Origin: Archegozetes longisetosus
Taxonomy: Eukaryota > Arthropoda > Arachnida > Sarcoptiformes > Trhypochthoniidae
Reading direction: 5' to 3'
Assembly (NCBI GenBank): GCA_018873245.2
Contig: JAEMBT020000009.1
Coordinates: 5,201,180-5,265,179 of the forward strand
Length of the DNA: 64,000 nt
Shown here: one piece after another, positions 11,098 to 23,340 of the stretch
Numbering within the stretch: position 1 is the first letter of the stretch
Layout of the letters: every line of letters begins with the position of its first letter
The notes under the pieces: model-generated
The model's input: only the letters and a program-made list of their open reading frames with translations
Databases searched by the model: none
What the model was told of the DNA's origin: nothing
Translations under genes and position numbers: made by a program

Positions 11098-12500
11098 CTA
11101 ATTATTCTCGATATTAGAAATCTGTCTCACAAAATGTGAAACAGATCTCTGAAACCTGTGACCAAAGCCACGAATCACCTCTGCATAACTGGGTGGCGGT
11201 TCAGCTATTTCTTCGTAACTAGGAGGCTGTTCGTTACCATCAAATGAATCCATTCCTCTTCTTCGTTGAGTTGGATTACTTACTAAAATATTCATAGGAA
11301 AAGAGAGTATAAATTTTTTGAAAGTTTATTTAAAACTATTCAATTTAAGGAAATTAGTTTTTACAGTATTAGATAATTTTAGTTCAGCCTTCTGTGAAGT
11401 TTTTTTTCAAATTTTAGGATAAATTTGTGAAATGACTTGTTTTAAGTGCATTAATGAAGAAATTTATCTAAAGTTGAAAAAGACTGGATTTTTCCTCGAG
11501 AAAATTTGAAGTATATATATTGAAGGGTAATGTTAAGTAGATAATACAGTGCAGTAGTGTTATACACGATATGAATAAGTTGTTAAGAATAGACTATTTT
11601 ACGCCTTATTGTTGTAGATCACTTTCAATTTTGTGTTTAATTGAAGTTATGCAAGCATTAATAGTAAACGAAAAGCTTATTGTTGGAAATAGTATAAATA
11701 ATAGCATGAAAAGTCTAAAGTTTTAATTAATTTAATTAATTCTAATAATACCCATGATTTATTTTTAAAAATTAGTATATTTTAGAAGCTATTCTGAAAA
11801 ACGATCTAATAACTAATATAATAAATTCCCTATTTCTGTCAAAATTTGAAGCATCTATAAAATATTCTTAAACAAGCCTTAAATAAAAAACTTATATATT
11901 CACAAAATCAAATTAATTATTAAATTAAAAGGTAATGATAATTATTAAATCACCTGAGCTCACATTCCTAGTCCTCGAGCTTCTGTTCATCAATTTTCTG
12001 CAACAAATAGCTATTAAAACGATAGTGAGAGGACTAACACCAGTAACAACACAAACAATAATAAGTCCATTATTATCAATATTCGTGAAACTATTATTAT
12101 CTTTAACACAAAGTTCTTCAGATGGGTTCTGATAATAACCAGCCTTACATTTGCACAACTTATTATTACAACTATTCAAATTTACATCATTTTCACAAAT
12201 ACATAAACGATTAACGTCTTCACTGATGCACGCCTTGTCATCAGCACAGTGTAAAAGACATGATCCATCGCTAGTCTGTTGATAGCCTTTGTCACAATAG
12301 CACTTATGGTCACGAATATTACACCAACTGTTGGCTATTCTGATATTACAATCATTAGCACTATTACAATTTTCAGATATGTCTGAAAAATTTAGGATAT
12401 GTTGACTTTTATTCAAAAAATCTACAGAATGATTGTTTAAATAATTTTCTGTTGTATTTATTAACAACACTGATATTGTGTTTGTTAAAAAGTTTGTAAA
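11098..12500 (-). CDS. Cysteine-rich (EB/EGF-type) single-pass membrane protein with PPxY tail
   Basis: Two exons can be read. The upstream one (12500-11954) starts after a pyrimidine-rich AG. It encodes a run of Cys-rich modules (spacings of C-x4-C, C-x-C and the KCYCDKGYQQ / LCKCKAGYY signatures of EB or EGF-like repeats), then a hydrophobic helix (LIIVCVVTGVSPLTIVLIAI) and a basic stop-transfer. A donor at CAG|GTGATT (phase 1) joins an AG at 11284-11283 to exon 11282-11098. That exon supplies a cytoplasmic tail containing QPPSYEE and PPPSYAEV, two PPxY motifs. The joined frame closes exactly. The 5' end is not resolved: the exon lacks an initiator, and a signal-peptide exon should lie upstream. 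The role is inferred as a cell-surface protein able to recruit WW-domain proteins. Confidence 0.7.
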
Positions 12501-13710
12501 CTATACGAAAAAGTAATAAAAATCTATTTAATGGCATTTTAATACGAATTTGATTCGTTTTAGTTTCAAAACATTCATTTTATCTATTTTTATACATTTG
12601 ATTGTTTTAATTACTGCGTAAGATAGCGAGGCATGGCAATTTCTTCCAAAACTTTATGTCTTTCTGTCTGTCATTCTAAAGGTCTATTGATCAATTTATT
12701 GGCTTATAGCATAATAGAATTGATATGTTTCTTTACATTAATTTTTCAATAATAACATACTTGTTCTGCTTAACTTATCAGGAGATTATATTATTATCCC
12801 ATTATAAAACCCATCAAACAATTGAATTTATCAAATATCTAACCACTTGTTAAGCAGATTGATTGCAAACTATTCTCATAATAGAGTGAATGATTTAAAT
12901 TATTTACCTTACTATTGCCAGAAATAATGTTTAGAAAACGTTAACATCAACAAAAATGAATTATTTTTGTATTGACTCTTTTAAATCGTGGCTATAGTTT
13001 TTGAGTAAGCCGGAAATATGAAAACTTAATACTTGTTCTGTAGTTTATAATTATAAATATCCTAAATTTTTTAATAAATACAATTTCTTCTCCAATTCAA
13101 TTTGAAAAATTATAAACTTTCTGATTAACTCAATTTCTTATGTTATGTCATATAACATGAAATTTTTTAATTTCCTGCCAAATATTAATAAGTATTTGAA
13201 GTTAAGCGGACATTTGGATAAGTAAAAAATGTCTCATTAAAGTATGAAATCTTTTGCTTTAGACTAATCAGAATGATTGTAACAAGGAGGGACTCTAAAA
13301 CACTTCCTACAGTCCTATAATTATTAGTCCGTTCACATTAAAAACTAAACATCAAAGTTAAACAGATTCAATAAACGAACCTTTTATCAAATAGCTGATA
13401 GAAAGGCAGATTATTAGTCTTAAACGGATCTTAAGTTCAATAGTAAGATATGCTGTAATGCAGATAAGTTCCTTGTATGATAGAATATTGTGAGTGATTT
13501 CCGAGGTTTTGTTGGGTTAAATTGTCTCAATGCGTCCAGAAAATGGTCGATAGTGAGAGACTAAGCGTCAAACATGATTTACTGATAAAAGGGCGCCTAC
13601 AAAAGACGACTTAATAAGGGTGCCTGACATAAGAGGGCTTATCAATAAGAGCGTCAACAAGAATAGCGCCCAACTTTCGAAATTAAAAGTGAAGCCAAAT
13701 TTATGTGTAT
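12501..13710. other. Intergenic / 5' flank of the EB-module gene
   Basis: The missing signal-peptide exon of the minus-strand gene probably lies here; a short minus-strand ATG frame with MPLNRFLLLF near 12531 is a weak candidate but is not in phase without splicing. From 13560 to 13710 there are loosely repeated GGGCGCC / GGGTGCC / GAGGGC blocks of uncertain nature. Confidence 0.35.
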
Positions 13711-14541
13711 GGGTCTGGGTCGAAAGATCGACAGCCAAAAGACCGACAGGGACATAAGACCAACAGGATATAAGACCGACAGTGATAGAAGACTGACAGT
13801 GATAGAAGACTGACAGTGATAGCAGACCGACAGGAATAGAAGATTGATATGGGCAGAAAACCGAAAGGGATAGAATACCGACAGGAATAGAAGACCGACA
13901 GGGATAGAAGACCGATAGGGACATAAGCTCGACATCCATAAGGCTGACTTTGTTAAATAAACAAAAAATAAGTATTATAGAGGAATAAATATAATAATTT
14001 AATGAATTCTCATGAAAAAAATTTATAGAAACAAAATATTACTTAAAAGAAAAATTTGAAATAAAAAATGACAAATAAATAGTAAATTAATAAATAATAT
14101 GAAATTAAAGTCAAGATATAATTAAAATGACAAATTATGAGCTATTCCTCGAAGATACTCAATTATAGGCCGATTCTCGCGATCGGCTATCACATTCTGT
14201 ATGCGTACTTCCCTCTCCTTATCAGATAGAAGACCGATAGGGACATAAGTTTTTATTCACTCATTCACTCATATAATTTGTATCAATTTTATGATTATAT
14301 TTTCTCTAAATATATAGATTAGGTTGGCGTAATTGGTCTTTCAAAACTCAAGTGTCGACAAGAGCTACTAAAAATGGTTCACGAAATAAGAAAAGTAAGG
14401 AACTGTACATTCATTTATAATCTCATTGTTTATTATATGTTTTTCTTAAATATCGGTCTTCTAACTCTGTCGGTCTTCTGTCCCCCTATCGATCTTTTTC
14501 CCTGTCGGTCTTTTGGTTGTCGGTCTTTCGTCCAGGTACCC
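13711..14541. mobile_element. Foldback-like element with inverted arrays of a ~17-bp repeat
   Basis: From 13711 to about 13935 a degenerate unit of the form GATAGAAGACCGACAGG is repeated head to tail roughly a dozen times. At 14446-14541 the reverse complement appears (TCGGTCTTCTGTCCC..., ending CTTTCGTCCAGGTACCC), and an isolated unit lies at 14226-14249. The outermost sequences pair: GGGTCTGGGTCGAAAGA at the left and, reverse-complemented, GGGTACCTGGACGAAAGA at the right. TIRs built of short tandem repeats are typical of foldback and some MULE elements. Open frames on the minus strand here are products of the repeat. Confidence 0.65.
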
Positions 14542-14751
14542 TTAGAACAGTAATAGCTAAATATACTTGTAGGTGACTTATAGAAGTGTTTTTGTTCAAA
14601 TTCTACACTAAACAAAATGAATAGCTCGTTTTTAGTGTTTTTGTTAATGGTTTTAGAAGAATGATTGACTTGCGAGGTGCTTGAGAATAATATAGGTTTA
14701 TAGAAGTGGTTTTTGGTTTTGGAGGATTTTTCGACATTTTTTCCGACGATG

Positions 14752-16978
14752 AGTGCCAAAAATAGCGAGATCTAGCAATGAAGTTAAGCAGTTTTGACAT
14801 TGCAAGTCGAAAATGGGCAAAACGCCGTGGATGTGAGAAATGCGAGATTTAAGTCCCAGAAGCGCCCTTTATATACTACTATCTTCATTATTAATCGCAT
14901 CCCAACGGAAGAGCAACCGGTATATCCCGATGATATTACCAGACTTGTTCAGCTCGTCAATTCTGCCCATAGCGTCAACCACCAATGTCGTCTCATCTCG
15001 GAATCGTTTACCTTAAGGGTTCTTCGTTATTCTCGCAAAAAATGTCAAAGTCGCAAGGGTTCACATCGGGACTGTAGGCAGAGTGCCGATAAATTTCCAG
15101 GCCACGACATTAAAAATATTCACTTACGCTCGAACCATAGCATTATCCGCTAGGGTAAGTGCGTTGCATAAACTTAATCACATTAGGGAAGGTCGTAAAT
15201 TTCTATTAAATAAACAGCGAAAACGATCTTCATCTATAGTTTCCTCTGATCTTAAAAATTTATCAGTAATAATTTAATTTTCTCGCGTCACTAATGTCAT
15301 CATTAGCTTCTAATCGCTTACTGTTTCAGCTGATTGGCTCGTCCTAAACAATTTTGTTATAGTGAAGAGATAAAAAATCCTTTTGTGAAATGTCCTTAGT
15401 TTAATACTCCTGCTCTCCCAGGAATCGCTACTCAGCAGCCTGTCTTAGGTCTAAAGGCCCATAACTCAAAGGCCAAGTTTCATCGACAGCAAAGATTCTG
15501 TTCAGCATTGTATTATCTTCTTGATATCGATTAAGATGCATTTAGTATTTTCTTACTGTTCCCAACTAGTTCGCAATTTAATTCGTGCGGTACATAATGT
15601 GATGAAATCTTGACATAATTAAGCTCGCGTAACTTTTCCAGTACCGCTCTTATGCTTAGTTGTAGTTCACCTGCCAAATATTCAAGTCGCCTAACACAAC
15701 CTTCCTTCACTAGCAATTGCAATCTCTTCCTATTTTCTGGTGCGGTCTACCCGATCGCGGTAAATCTTCACAACTTATATCAGAGGTCGAGTTAAGAATC
15801 CGGACTATCATATCACAGAGGTTACAAGGGTAGTAAACATGTTTATAAAATATTATTGCGCATTAGAGTAAAATATACTGAATGATGTGGTTGCTTGTAA
15901 TTTAAACACTTTTAATTATTAAATACGCGAGTAAAATATTAAATTTACGCTCATATTTGTACTAGACACCTTGAAAAATATAACAGTAACCGTGAAACGC
16001 TAGATAGAATTATAGCCATAGCCCAAATACTATGACCCAAAGGATTACTGAGCATCTCGCCAATATCGCTTCCCTGAATAACCACATAAGAATATCGATT
16101 TGAAAAATAATATATTTCGAATAATGCTAGCGCTCGTAATTTGTATCCCAGGCCTACAAAAGTAAGGGCAACAACACAAGATTGGAAGCAGATGATGAAT
16201 GTGATCTTTCATAAAAATCGGGTGTTGGTTACACAGTTTTAGAGAGAAATACAAAATGTCAATTTTGAATTTATCTTGATTTTTTGAGTCAAGTAATACT
16301 CCCAGTGATAAAACGATTACGGATTCATAGACCAATAATACTCCATGACAACACAAGACCCCATAAACATTCGAAAGTTGAAGAATTTTTTGTGAAACAT
16401 CAATGGGAAGAATTGAAACACTCGCCTTATAGCCTGGATTTGAAGCCGTGCGATTACGATGGCATATATAGAATAAAGAGACATAATGAAGATAAAAGAT
16501 TGAACACTCCAGATGAACTTGAAATGGCTTATAAGGAAGTTATAGATGAGATGGAATCTAAATGGTTCCGCCACTGGCATTGGACACCTCCCACTGAGGT
16601 GGACGCTGGTGAACCAGACTGGGGGCGAATATATTCACTAATCATTTGTTCAAATTTTAGTTCCATTAAATATTTTTAAAGATATGATAGTCCGGATTCT
16701 TAACTCAACCCCTGATACGTTCTCTCAACTTAAATTCTCCGTACAATTCATACACACTTCTTACGCTGTATATTTGGTTTCGAAGGGGGCGGCTGAGTTG
16801 GTCATGAACTTCACTTACTGGCCTTTTCAGTAGCACCGAGAGCTTGATACATGCTTTCTGCTCTTGACGTGTGACACTTTGAAGTTCAATGAAGTGTCTC
16901 GTTTTACTGCATCAAATATAAAAACATAAAGACAGAATCATGGCACCAATTGTGGCAGCTATTTTTGTTTACTAGCCA
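14752..16978 (-). mobile_element. Mariner element (minus strand), interrupted by a second mariner
   Basis: Reading the minus strand, mariner transposase pieces appear in order. The N-terminal helix-turn-helix is at about 16873-16720 (EQKACIKLSVLLKRPVSEVH...). A PRSGRPHQ linker lies just downstream of the insertion (about 15750-15730). GCVRRLEYLAGELQLS ... YVPHELN is at 15700-15560. The first catalytic Asp is in RIFAVDETW at about 15495. A decayed second Asp (ADNAMVRA) is near 15140, and the C-terminal GKRFRDETTLVV ... FRWDAI is at about 14990-14895. Several stops and frameshifts make it inactive. Imperfect terminal repeats around CAAAAATAGC near 14757 and 16955 place the ends approximately. 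Without the inserted element it would be about 1.3 kb, the family size. Confidence 0.75.
15795..16700 (+). mobile_element. Internally deleted mariner inserted in another mariner
   Basis: Bounded by perfect 20-bp TIRs (AGAATCCGGACTATCATATC at 15795 and its reverse complement ending at 16700) and flanked by TA on both sides (15793-15794, 16701-16702), as expected for Tc1/mariner insertion. The plus strand from 16284 to 16679 encodes the C-terminal half of the transposase. The second Asp is in ILHDNTRPHKH and the third in YSLDLKPCDYD, 34 residues apart (D34D). The N-terminal DNA-binding half and first catalytic Asp are missing, so this 906-bp copy is non-autonomous. Perfect TIRs suggest it is younger than its host mariner. 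Confidence 0.88.
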
Positions 16979-17504
16979 ATAATATGATATCAACATATTT
17001 TATCTTATAGTTTCTAAAACTTTTTTATTGGAAGGACTTGTAAAAACCTAATGTTTTGTCTTTAAAGTACTCTCTATAAGTACTCTTACACTATATTTAT
17101 ACAAAATATACTGTACATTGAGAAATATAGATAAATTTTATTTTGAATTTTATCGATTTATTTCAAATTTATGATTCTAAACTTTCTTAAAACAAACTTA
17201 TGTTCTCATTGCTATAAATTTACAAAATATTAATACTAAAAGTTCATGAGACCTAATGGAAACCATTCAAAGTTATTAATGTTTCGTAAGCACGTAATAG
17301 TAACATTTGTATTTTATATGATAAAATTATCCTCACCTCGATCTATGATAATATTTTTCAAATATTTCTCAGTACTGATCCACTGCATTTCTAAAACAAA
17401 TGAAGTTATCAAATGATCATTAAAGGCATCATAGACTTAGTTGTATTAAAGATTAATTCGTTCTATGATAAATAACCTTATTAAAAATAATATCTAGATA
17501 ATAA
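16979..17504. other. 5' flank of GR gene A
   Basis: This stretch resembles the upstream regions at about 43790-44640, 48440-48870 and 61480-61800: shared blocks around AAGTACTCTTACACTATA and TTTTATCGATTTATTTC. The promoter region was therefore copied along with the receptor gene. A TCTAGATAAT-like word sits directly before the start codon in copies A and B, with variants in C and D. Confidence 0.55.
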
Positions 17505-18866
17505 ATGGAGTATGGAAACTGTGATTTCGATCTCAATAAAGTTGTACCACCAGTATTGGTACTCAACTCGGTTGATTCTCATTTATATAAAATTGGTTTA
17601 TCTCTGTTACCAAATGAATTCGTTAAAAGGAAAAAGTTTCAAAATCCAAAATTCGTATTTATTATACAACTACAGCTATTAATACGTTGTATTATTTCAT
17701 TATTTTCTTCGGGAGAGGATCCAGACCTTTACGTATACATTGGAGAATTTGGATATTTTCTCAACGCTAGAGTACATATCGACATAGCAGCTTGTCTTAT
17801 AATATCAATATCAATTATGTCTCAAGTTCTCCATTATCGTAACTATAAGAATGATATAAAGCCCTCTTATCTCAAACCATTCGAAATGCTTTCGGGGTTG
17901 CTTTCACCGAAAAGTATTGGTCTCTCAAATAATGATGATGTCTATAGATTATTTAAAATTGCAAAATCCCTATTCTTCATTTGGAAACTTTTAACTGATC
18001 TTATATTCTGGGCCTCATTTATTATAGCGTTCTTAGCATTTATTCGAAACGAATCAATTAAACAATTTCTAATATTCGGTATTCCTCATAGCATTCTACT
18101 GAGTATCACTTGTTATCATATGTACAGTATTATTATCTCACAAATAGTGTACTTCTACATAATATGCTATTATCTCAAATGCAAAATATTCAGAATTAAT
18201 GAAAGAATCAGGAACTCACTCAAACCTCGAATTAAAACACACTTGGATTTGATTAACTCAGTTCAAACCTTTATATCAATACATAAAGAAATCAATGACT
18301 ATAATGACAACTATTGGTCGAAATTTCTATTCTATATTTGGATATCACTCGCAACCATAATTACTACACTTCTTTATCAGTCATTGTTTGGAAAAATGGA
18401 TTTTCTGCCGAGATTTATTTTATTCTATGTCAGTCTTATATTTATTTGGATCCTATTATTGGTCATAAAGACCGCGTCTTCAGTTTATTGTGAAGCTAAT
18501 CAATCGTATAAGTTGTTGAATTCTTGTGTCCCATCACTCAGTGGCAGACGTTTGAATATTTCTAAACGTTTGAAGGTCTAAATGAAATTTTATTGTCGTT
18601 GAAATTAAATATTAATTAATTTTATTAAATTTATTTTAATTATAGTTAATATCATTTATTGAGACATGTGGTCAAAGAAAAGTTGGATTTTCTTGTTGGA
18701 AACTTTTTATTATTAACTATTTCCGTGGATATGAAGTCAGTATTTGTCAATAAAATATTAATAATAAAAAGATCTTCAAACTGATTTTATCTTTCAACAG
18801 ATCGTTTCAATAACAGTTATCTTAATGTTGAAAATTATAGAAATGTCGAAAAGCGACTCAAATTGA
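17505..18866 (+). CDS. Gustatory receptor (7TM chemoreceptor), copy A, 3 exons, intact
   Basis: Exon 1 17505-18575 (357 codons), exon 2 18646-18735 (30 codons), exon 3 18801-18866 (21 codons plus stop): 408 residues, normal for arthropod GRs. All junctions are phase 0; the donors are AAG|GTCTAA and GAA|GTCAGT and the acceptors TTATAG and CAACAG. They are supported because the same joints recur in the other copies. Hydrophobic segments lie at about 49-66, 88-108, 155-180, 187-224, 272-292 and 303-323, with the last in exon 3 (IVSITVILMLKII). The loop IHKEINDYNDNYWSKF precedes TM5. Exon 2 carries GFSCWKLFIINYFRGYE, the GR-type segment between TM6 and TM7. The family consists of inverted-topology ligand-gated cation channels; ligand unknown. 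Neighbours are paralogous copies to the right, so it belongs to a tandem expansion. Confidence 0.88.
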
Positions 18867-19898
18867 ATCGCGATCAGAAGCATTTCTCATGGATTCCAGT
18901 ATGAGAATAACTTGATTAATGATTATATATTTATCTATACAAATGCAATTTCCTTTGGAACATGCCTCATCTTATATGTAATATTGGGGAACATATAAAT
19001 CTGTGTACATTAAATTTGTTTTTGTTATTTGTTATTTTTTTTGTTGTAGATAAAAATTTAATTCAATTCTAACTTAATCATTATTATTGGATGTTTTTCT
19101 GTATTGAATAAATTAGTTGATTATTGTATAAAACTTCATATTATAAGGAATTATTGTAAAATGATTGTTCATTTATTTTGGCTAACCTTGCAATCAACGG
19201 TCGGGCTAAGAGAACAATTGTCCATCTCTGAATTTATGCTTAAATTCAGGAAAATTATCTACATTTTCTATAAATTTGTTTCAAAATTTCATTTGAGTTA
19301 AGTTAAAGTTCAGAGAAATCAAGTGTAAAATATTTGGCACAATGAAATTGCGTAAACTTCAGTTGAACTTTGATGTTATTTTATTCTAATTTAAAGTTTC
19401 AGACTAACTAAATTCAAATTACAGATTTCAGAGTATGTATTAATTAAATGTCTTGACATTTATATATAATAATTATCATTATTATAACAAAATTTATTAA
19501 TAGTGAATTTGTTTCTTTTCTTAAATTTATTAATATTTGTAAAAAAATTAAACAAAACTCGAATACACTTTCTATTCAATGTGCAATAAAACAGTGCTGA
19601 ATAAAGCATACTCTATGCTGCTGTTTACAATACAAAACTGATTTGAATGTCACCGTACTTACCAAATACACTATAACTTTTTGTTATACAGCTGCACCTA
19701 AAACTTATCATAATCTGAACGCGAACCAAAACAATGAAAAAGCTAAAACATCATAACTATAACTCACATCATTAGAGAGAGAGAGAGAGAGACAGTTTTT
19801 GAAAACTCACCTGAAATGAGAATGAAAAGAGTTATGTAATGAACCACTTTTATAAAAGTTATTTTTCAATATTATGTGAGTTTTCAGATCAATACTAC
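18867..19898. other. Intergenic with a (GA)n run
   Basis: AT-rich. A (GA)n microsatellite of about 19 bases lies at 19774-19792. A 65-codon frame at 19104-19301 has no coding character. Nothing else recognised. Confidence 0.4.
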
Positions 19899-20797
19899 AT
19901 AGGGTGGCCACCCGTCCCGCTTTTCAACTTCCATTTTAAAGAATGTGTTGAGAAAAATATTTCTTGGAAATTCAAATATTAAATTTATTTTACAAATGAT
20001 AAGAGATTAAGAAAACCAGTTTAAGCACCAAAAGTTATTGAATTAATCTTTTCTGACTTAACTTACATCTGATATAAACCAGTATTTTTTACTTTTGAAT
20101 GACTTGTCAAAGATGCCATTTCTTACAAAAAATATATTTTTGAAACCAGCTATGGATTAAAATTTTTGGTAGCACGCCAATTTAGCGCAATCAATTCAGC
20201 GCACGACAACTCAGCGCCAACAATGGGGCGCTATGACAATTCAGCATTGTGACAGTTCGGCGAGCAAAAGTTCAGCGCTGCGATAATTCAGCGCATTTGA
20301 AAATTTCGGGAAAATTAATTACTTTAAAGAATAACAGAAACCGTAATTTTTATTCATTGAAAAATTATGTGTCTATAAGCACTATATATGTATTAATATT
20401 GAACACCTGCGCCGCGCCTCTGACTGAGTGAACAAGTCGTTAAAACGTTCATAGACTGGGGTCTTAAAACTTCCAAGATGAGCCGAGTCAGAAAAACGTT
20501 CTACTGAGCTTACAAGTAGTAAAAACATAAGTAGAGTGCGTCTCTTAAAACTGCACCTAATAGTCTAGAGGTCTCTGTTTTTCTTTAAAATGAATTTATA
20601 ACAAACGTGCGCTAAATTTTCGCAGCGCTGAATTGAGGTAGAATCGCAATCTTTAATGTTTTAATATTAGAATGCATCATTTGACACCTAAATATTTTTA
20701 ATGATTAATGAAAACGATATTTTTCTTCAAAAAAATGTGAGGGTATCTCCTTTGATATTTTTGTCCCGTTATGAGACAAGCCAGAGGTGGTCACCCC
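19899..20797. mobile_element. GGGTGRCCACC-family MITE carrying a nested MULE-like element
   Basis: The left end (ATAGGGTGGCCACCCGTCCC) and the right end (GAGGTGGTCACCCC) form short TIRs. The same two distinct ends (CACCCGTCCCGTTTT-type and AAGCCAGAGGTGGTCAC-type) recur at 38.2-39.4 kb (inverted) and 57.3-59.0 kb. Flanking AATACTAC and AACACTGC match at 6 of 8 bases, a weak hAT-type target duplication. The body is split by the element at about 20166-20640. Confidence 0.6.
20166..20640. mobile_element. MULE-type MITE with TTCAGCGCA repeats at both ends
   Basis: The left end contains repeated (AAT)TCAGCGCA words (20180-20295) and the right end the inverse GCGCTAAATTTTCGCAGCGCTGAATT (to about 20640). 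The same word family builds the TIRs of the 53.2-53.8 kb element, which holds a MULE transposase fragment; that is why I assign this copy to MULEs. No 9-bp target duplication was found here. No coding content. Confidence 0.55.
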
Positions 20798-22030
20798 AAC
20801 ACTGCACCAGTAGAATATATTGATGAATCAATAAATTGGTTTTTTCTAAATTAAGTCACTACACATATTTCAGAATAATTATCAGCTTTTTGATAGCATC
20901 TGATAGATATAAAAATACACTCATAGTAATTAATTCAGAATAATTTAAATTTAATTATAACCAAGTGTTTTGAAGAGATCTAATTTAATTAAAATTATTT
21001 ATATAACTCGATCAGAGTTAATCTCTGAGCAACATTTTTAGAGAATTGAAGTCGAAAACCAAGTAATAGAACATTACTCAGATAACATCATCGAAGGAGT
21101 GTATTCCAGAAAAATTGAAGTATTTTGATGAAGATAAGATTATTCTAATCTAGAAACTGATACAGTACTTGAATAATAGCTCAATGTAAGAATTTTTAAC
21201 ATTGACATTTCTGGAAATCACAAACTATAGAAACTGTATAATCGAAGCTATAACTAATGAATTGGTTAAAGTTGTGAAAGGACTCAAGTTTTCGCTAGCA
21301 TTTTTGTGATCTTGGATCCGAAAAAATAAATGAATTTCCTTCACACTTAATCAAATTACAAATAAATATCATTGCAATCATTAATTCAGATTTCTATGTT
21401 TAAACTGTAGTTATACCTGAAATGCATTTTTCATTCTTAGGTAAATTATATCTTATTGATGGACAAGCGCAACGATAATTATCAAGACCAGAAGGGATAC
21501 AAAGATGAGAACATTTTGAATTCAAACATCGATTCTTAGAGAATGGTCGTCTTGAAGAGCGAACTGTTTTCAATGCATTGGTATTAGACCTGAGAACAAT
21601 AATTCTTGAAGTATCATTAAAAATAAATTTACTGGATGGAATCAGTGAAAACCGGAATTTCATACCTTCAAAAGTATATTTAATGGTAAAATTGTAACGA
21701 TTTTATCGCGTTTAAGACGCGAATTAATCGCTAATCACCGGTTAACTACTAATTGATTATACCGGTGAAATACACGGTACAACTCAATGGTCTACTAATC
21801 TTAATATAAGTTTGGGGATGAAAGGGATATCCGATAGAAATTGGCTTATCCAGCAATCTTGCTATCAGATATGTTTAGCCATGATATAAGGCAAGTGTTC
21901 TCCACAAAATCTTTACTAATACTGACTTAAAAATGCCTTTCTACAAGTCTTTTATAGCTATCTCAAAACGTAGATATACTGAAGTGTGCGCTCCAAGTGG
22001 TGAGTAAGTCAAACTTATATAACTTAACAC

Positions 22031-22496
22031 TAGTGTTGGAAAATTTCTAGAAAGTTTCTAGAAATATTTTTGGAAATATTTCTATGACAAAGAAATTTTC
22101 TTTTAATGAACCTCCCATAGAAATATATGAACGTCCTATTGAAATATAATGAACCTCATATTCACCAAACGGAATAGCATGTCTTTACAGTCATTTTAAG
22201 GAATTTATGAATAAATAACATTTAAATGTATTAAAAACTAAGTTCGAAATTAAATTAAATTGTTTAAACTTAAAGATTAATATTTGCATGTGTAACTCGT
22301 GTTTTATGAGTAATTCATATATTCCTATATGAGATTCATATACTTCATTGGGAGGTTCATATATATCTATGTGAGGTTCATATATTATGGGAGGTTAATA
22401 TATTTCTATGGGATGTTCATTAAAAGAAAATTTCTCGATTTTTGACGAGAAATTATCTCTCAAGAAAATTTCTAGAAATTTTCTTTTACAACACTA
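22031..22496. mobile_element. hAT-type MITE, 466 bp
   Basis: Ends TAGTGTTGGAAAA and TTTTACAACACTA are inverted. The near-palindromic arms extend about 170 bp, sharing AAATTTCTAGAAA, AAATTTTCTTTTAATGAAC and ATAGAAATATAT blocks. Flanking octamers CTTAACAC (22023-22030) and CTTGACAC (22497-22504) match at 7 of 8, a hAT-type target duplication. No coding sequence. Confidence 0.8.
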
Positions 22497-22927
22497 CTTG
22501 ACACTTCAAATGCAGGTCATTTGTAATACGCATTAATAAAGTATATAATTAATTTGTTGAGTAGTAAGATTTTTAGAGAATTGAACAAATTATGAAATCC
22601 TTGGATTTAACTGAAGTTTTCTTATGAATTATTACAATTAACTGAATTTTGAATCGTAAATAAAATTATAAGTACTCATAAGTACTATTGATTGTTTTAA
22701 TGTTATAACACTTTCGTTCAAGTTATACAATAGTTATAGAATGTGTTGTAACGATAAACTCAAAGGATTTGCACAAAGTAACATTGAGATGGCAGCACAG
22801 TCTCAGTATATCTACGTTTTGAGATAGTTATATGAGTTAAAAATTGATTCAACACTAATGCCTTACTAAAGGTCAGTTATAGTAAATGATAGAGACAATG
22901 ATAGATTCAACGATAGAGTCAATGTTC

Positions 22928-23340
22928 GTCACCAAATAATAATTACATATCTAATGAATATGTTCGCTTCCCGTCTGGTTCACAAAGGCCCAGAGGGATC
23001 AGAAGTTACGCTTAGCAATGGCGCTATTGTTTAGACTGATTTTCCTCATTACTTTCTCGTACACAGCATTAAGTTGAACTCCATTTTTATAACTTTTAGT
23101 TTTTTGTCTTTTTATTCTTGCAAATTGTTTATTTTGCAAGTCAAAATAAACAAGTCAAACAAAACTTAAAAATAATTGCAAATTAACTTAGTTTGATGCT
23201 ACTTTCGAAAAATTTATAAGAAAGAAATCAATTTACAAAATAGTGCCACTGGTAATTGTAACCTCTGATCTTGCTGGGCCTCTGCCAACCAGACGGGATG
23301 CGAGCATGTCCATTAGATATATAATTATTATTTCGCCACT
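22928..23340. mobile_element. MITE with ~80-bp TIRs
   Basis: The left arm (AAATAATAATTACATATCTA, then ...CCCGTCTGGTT...GGCCCAGAGGGATCAGAAGTTAC) at about 22931-23010 recurs as reverse complement at about 23257-23338. The interior is AT-rich without coding sequence. It sits in the gap of the LDLR-like pseudogene, about 15 bp from an inverted scrap of that gene. Confidence 0.75.

Noticed and set aside
13568-13939. Two overlapping minus-strand frames with repeated SVFYPCRSSIPVG-like peptides
   Set aside because: They are translations of the 17-bp tandem repeat and have no independent coding evidence.
14794-15277. Plus-strand frames of 119 and 64 codons
   Set aside because: They lie opposite the C-terminal part of the minus-strand mariner, whose motifs (GKRFRDETTLVV, ELNKSGNIIGI) explain the openness.
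20249-20431. 60-codon frame inside the MULE-type MITE
   Set aside because: It begins in the TTCAGCGCA repeats and has no transposase similarity.
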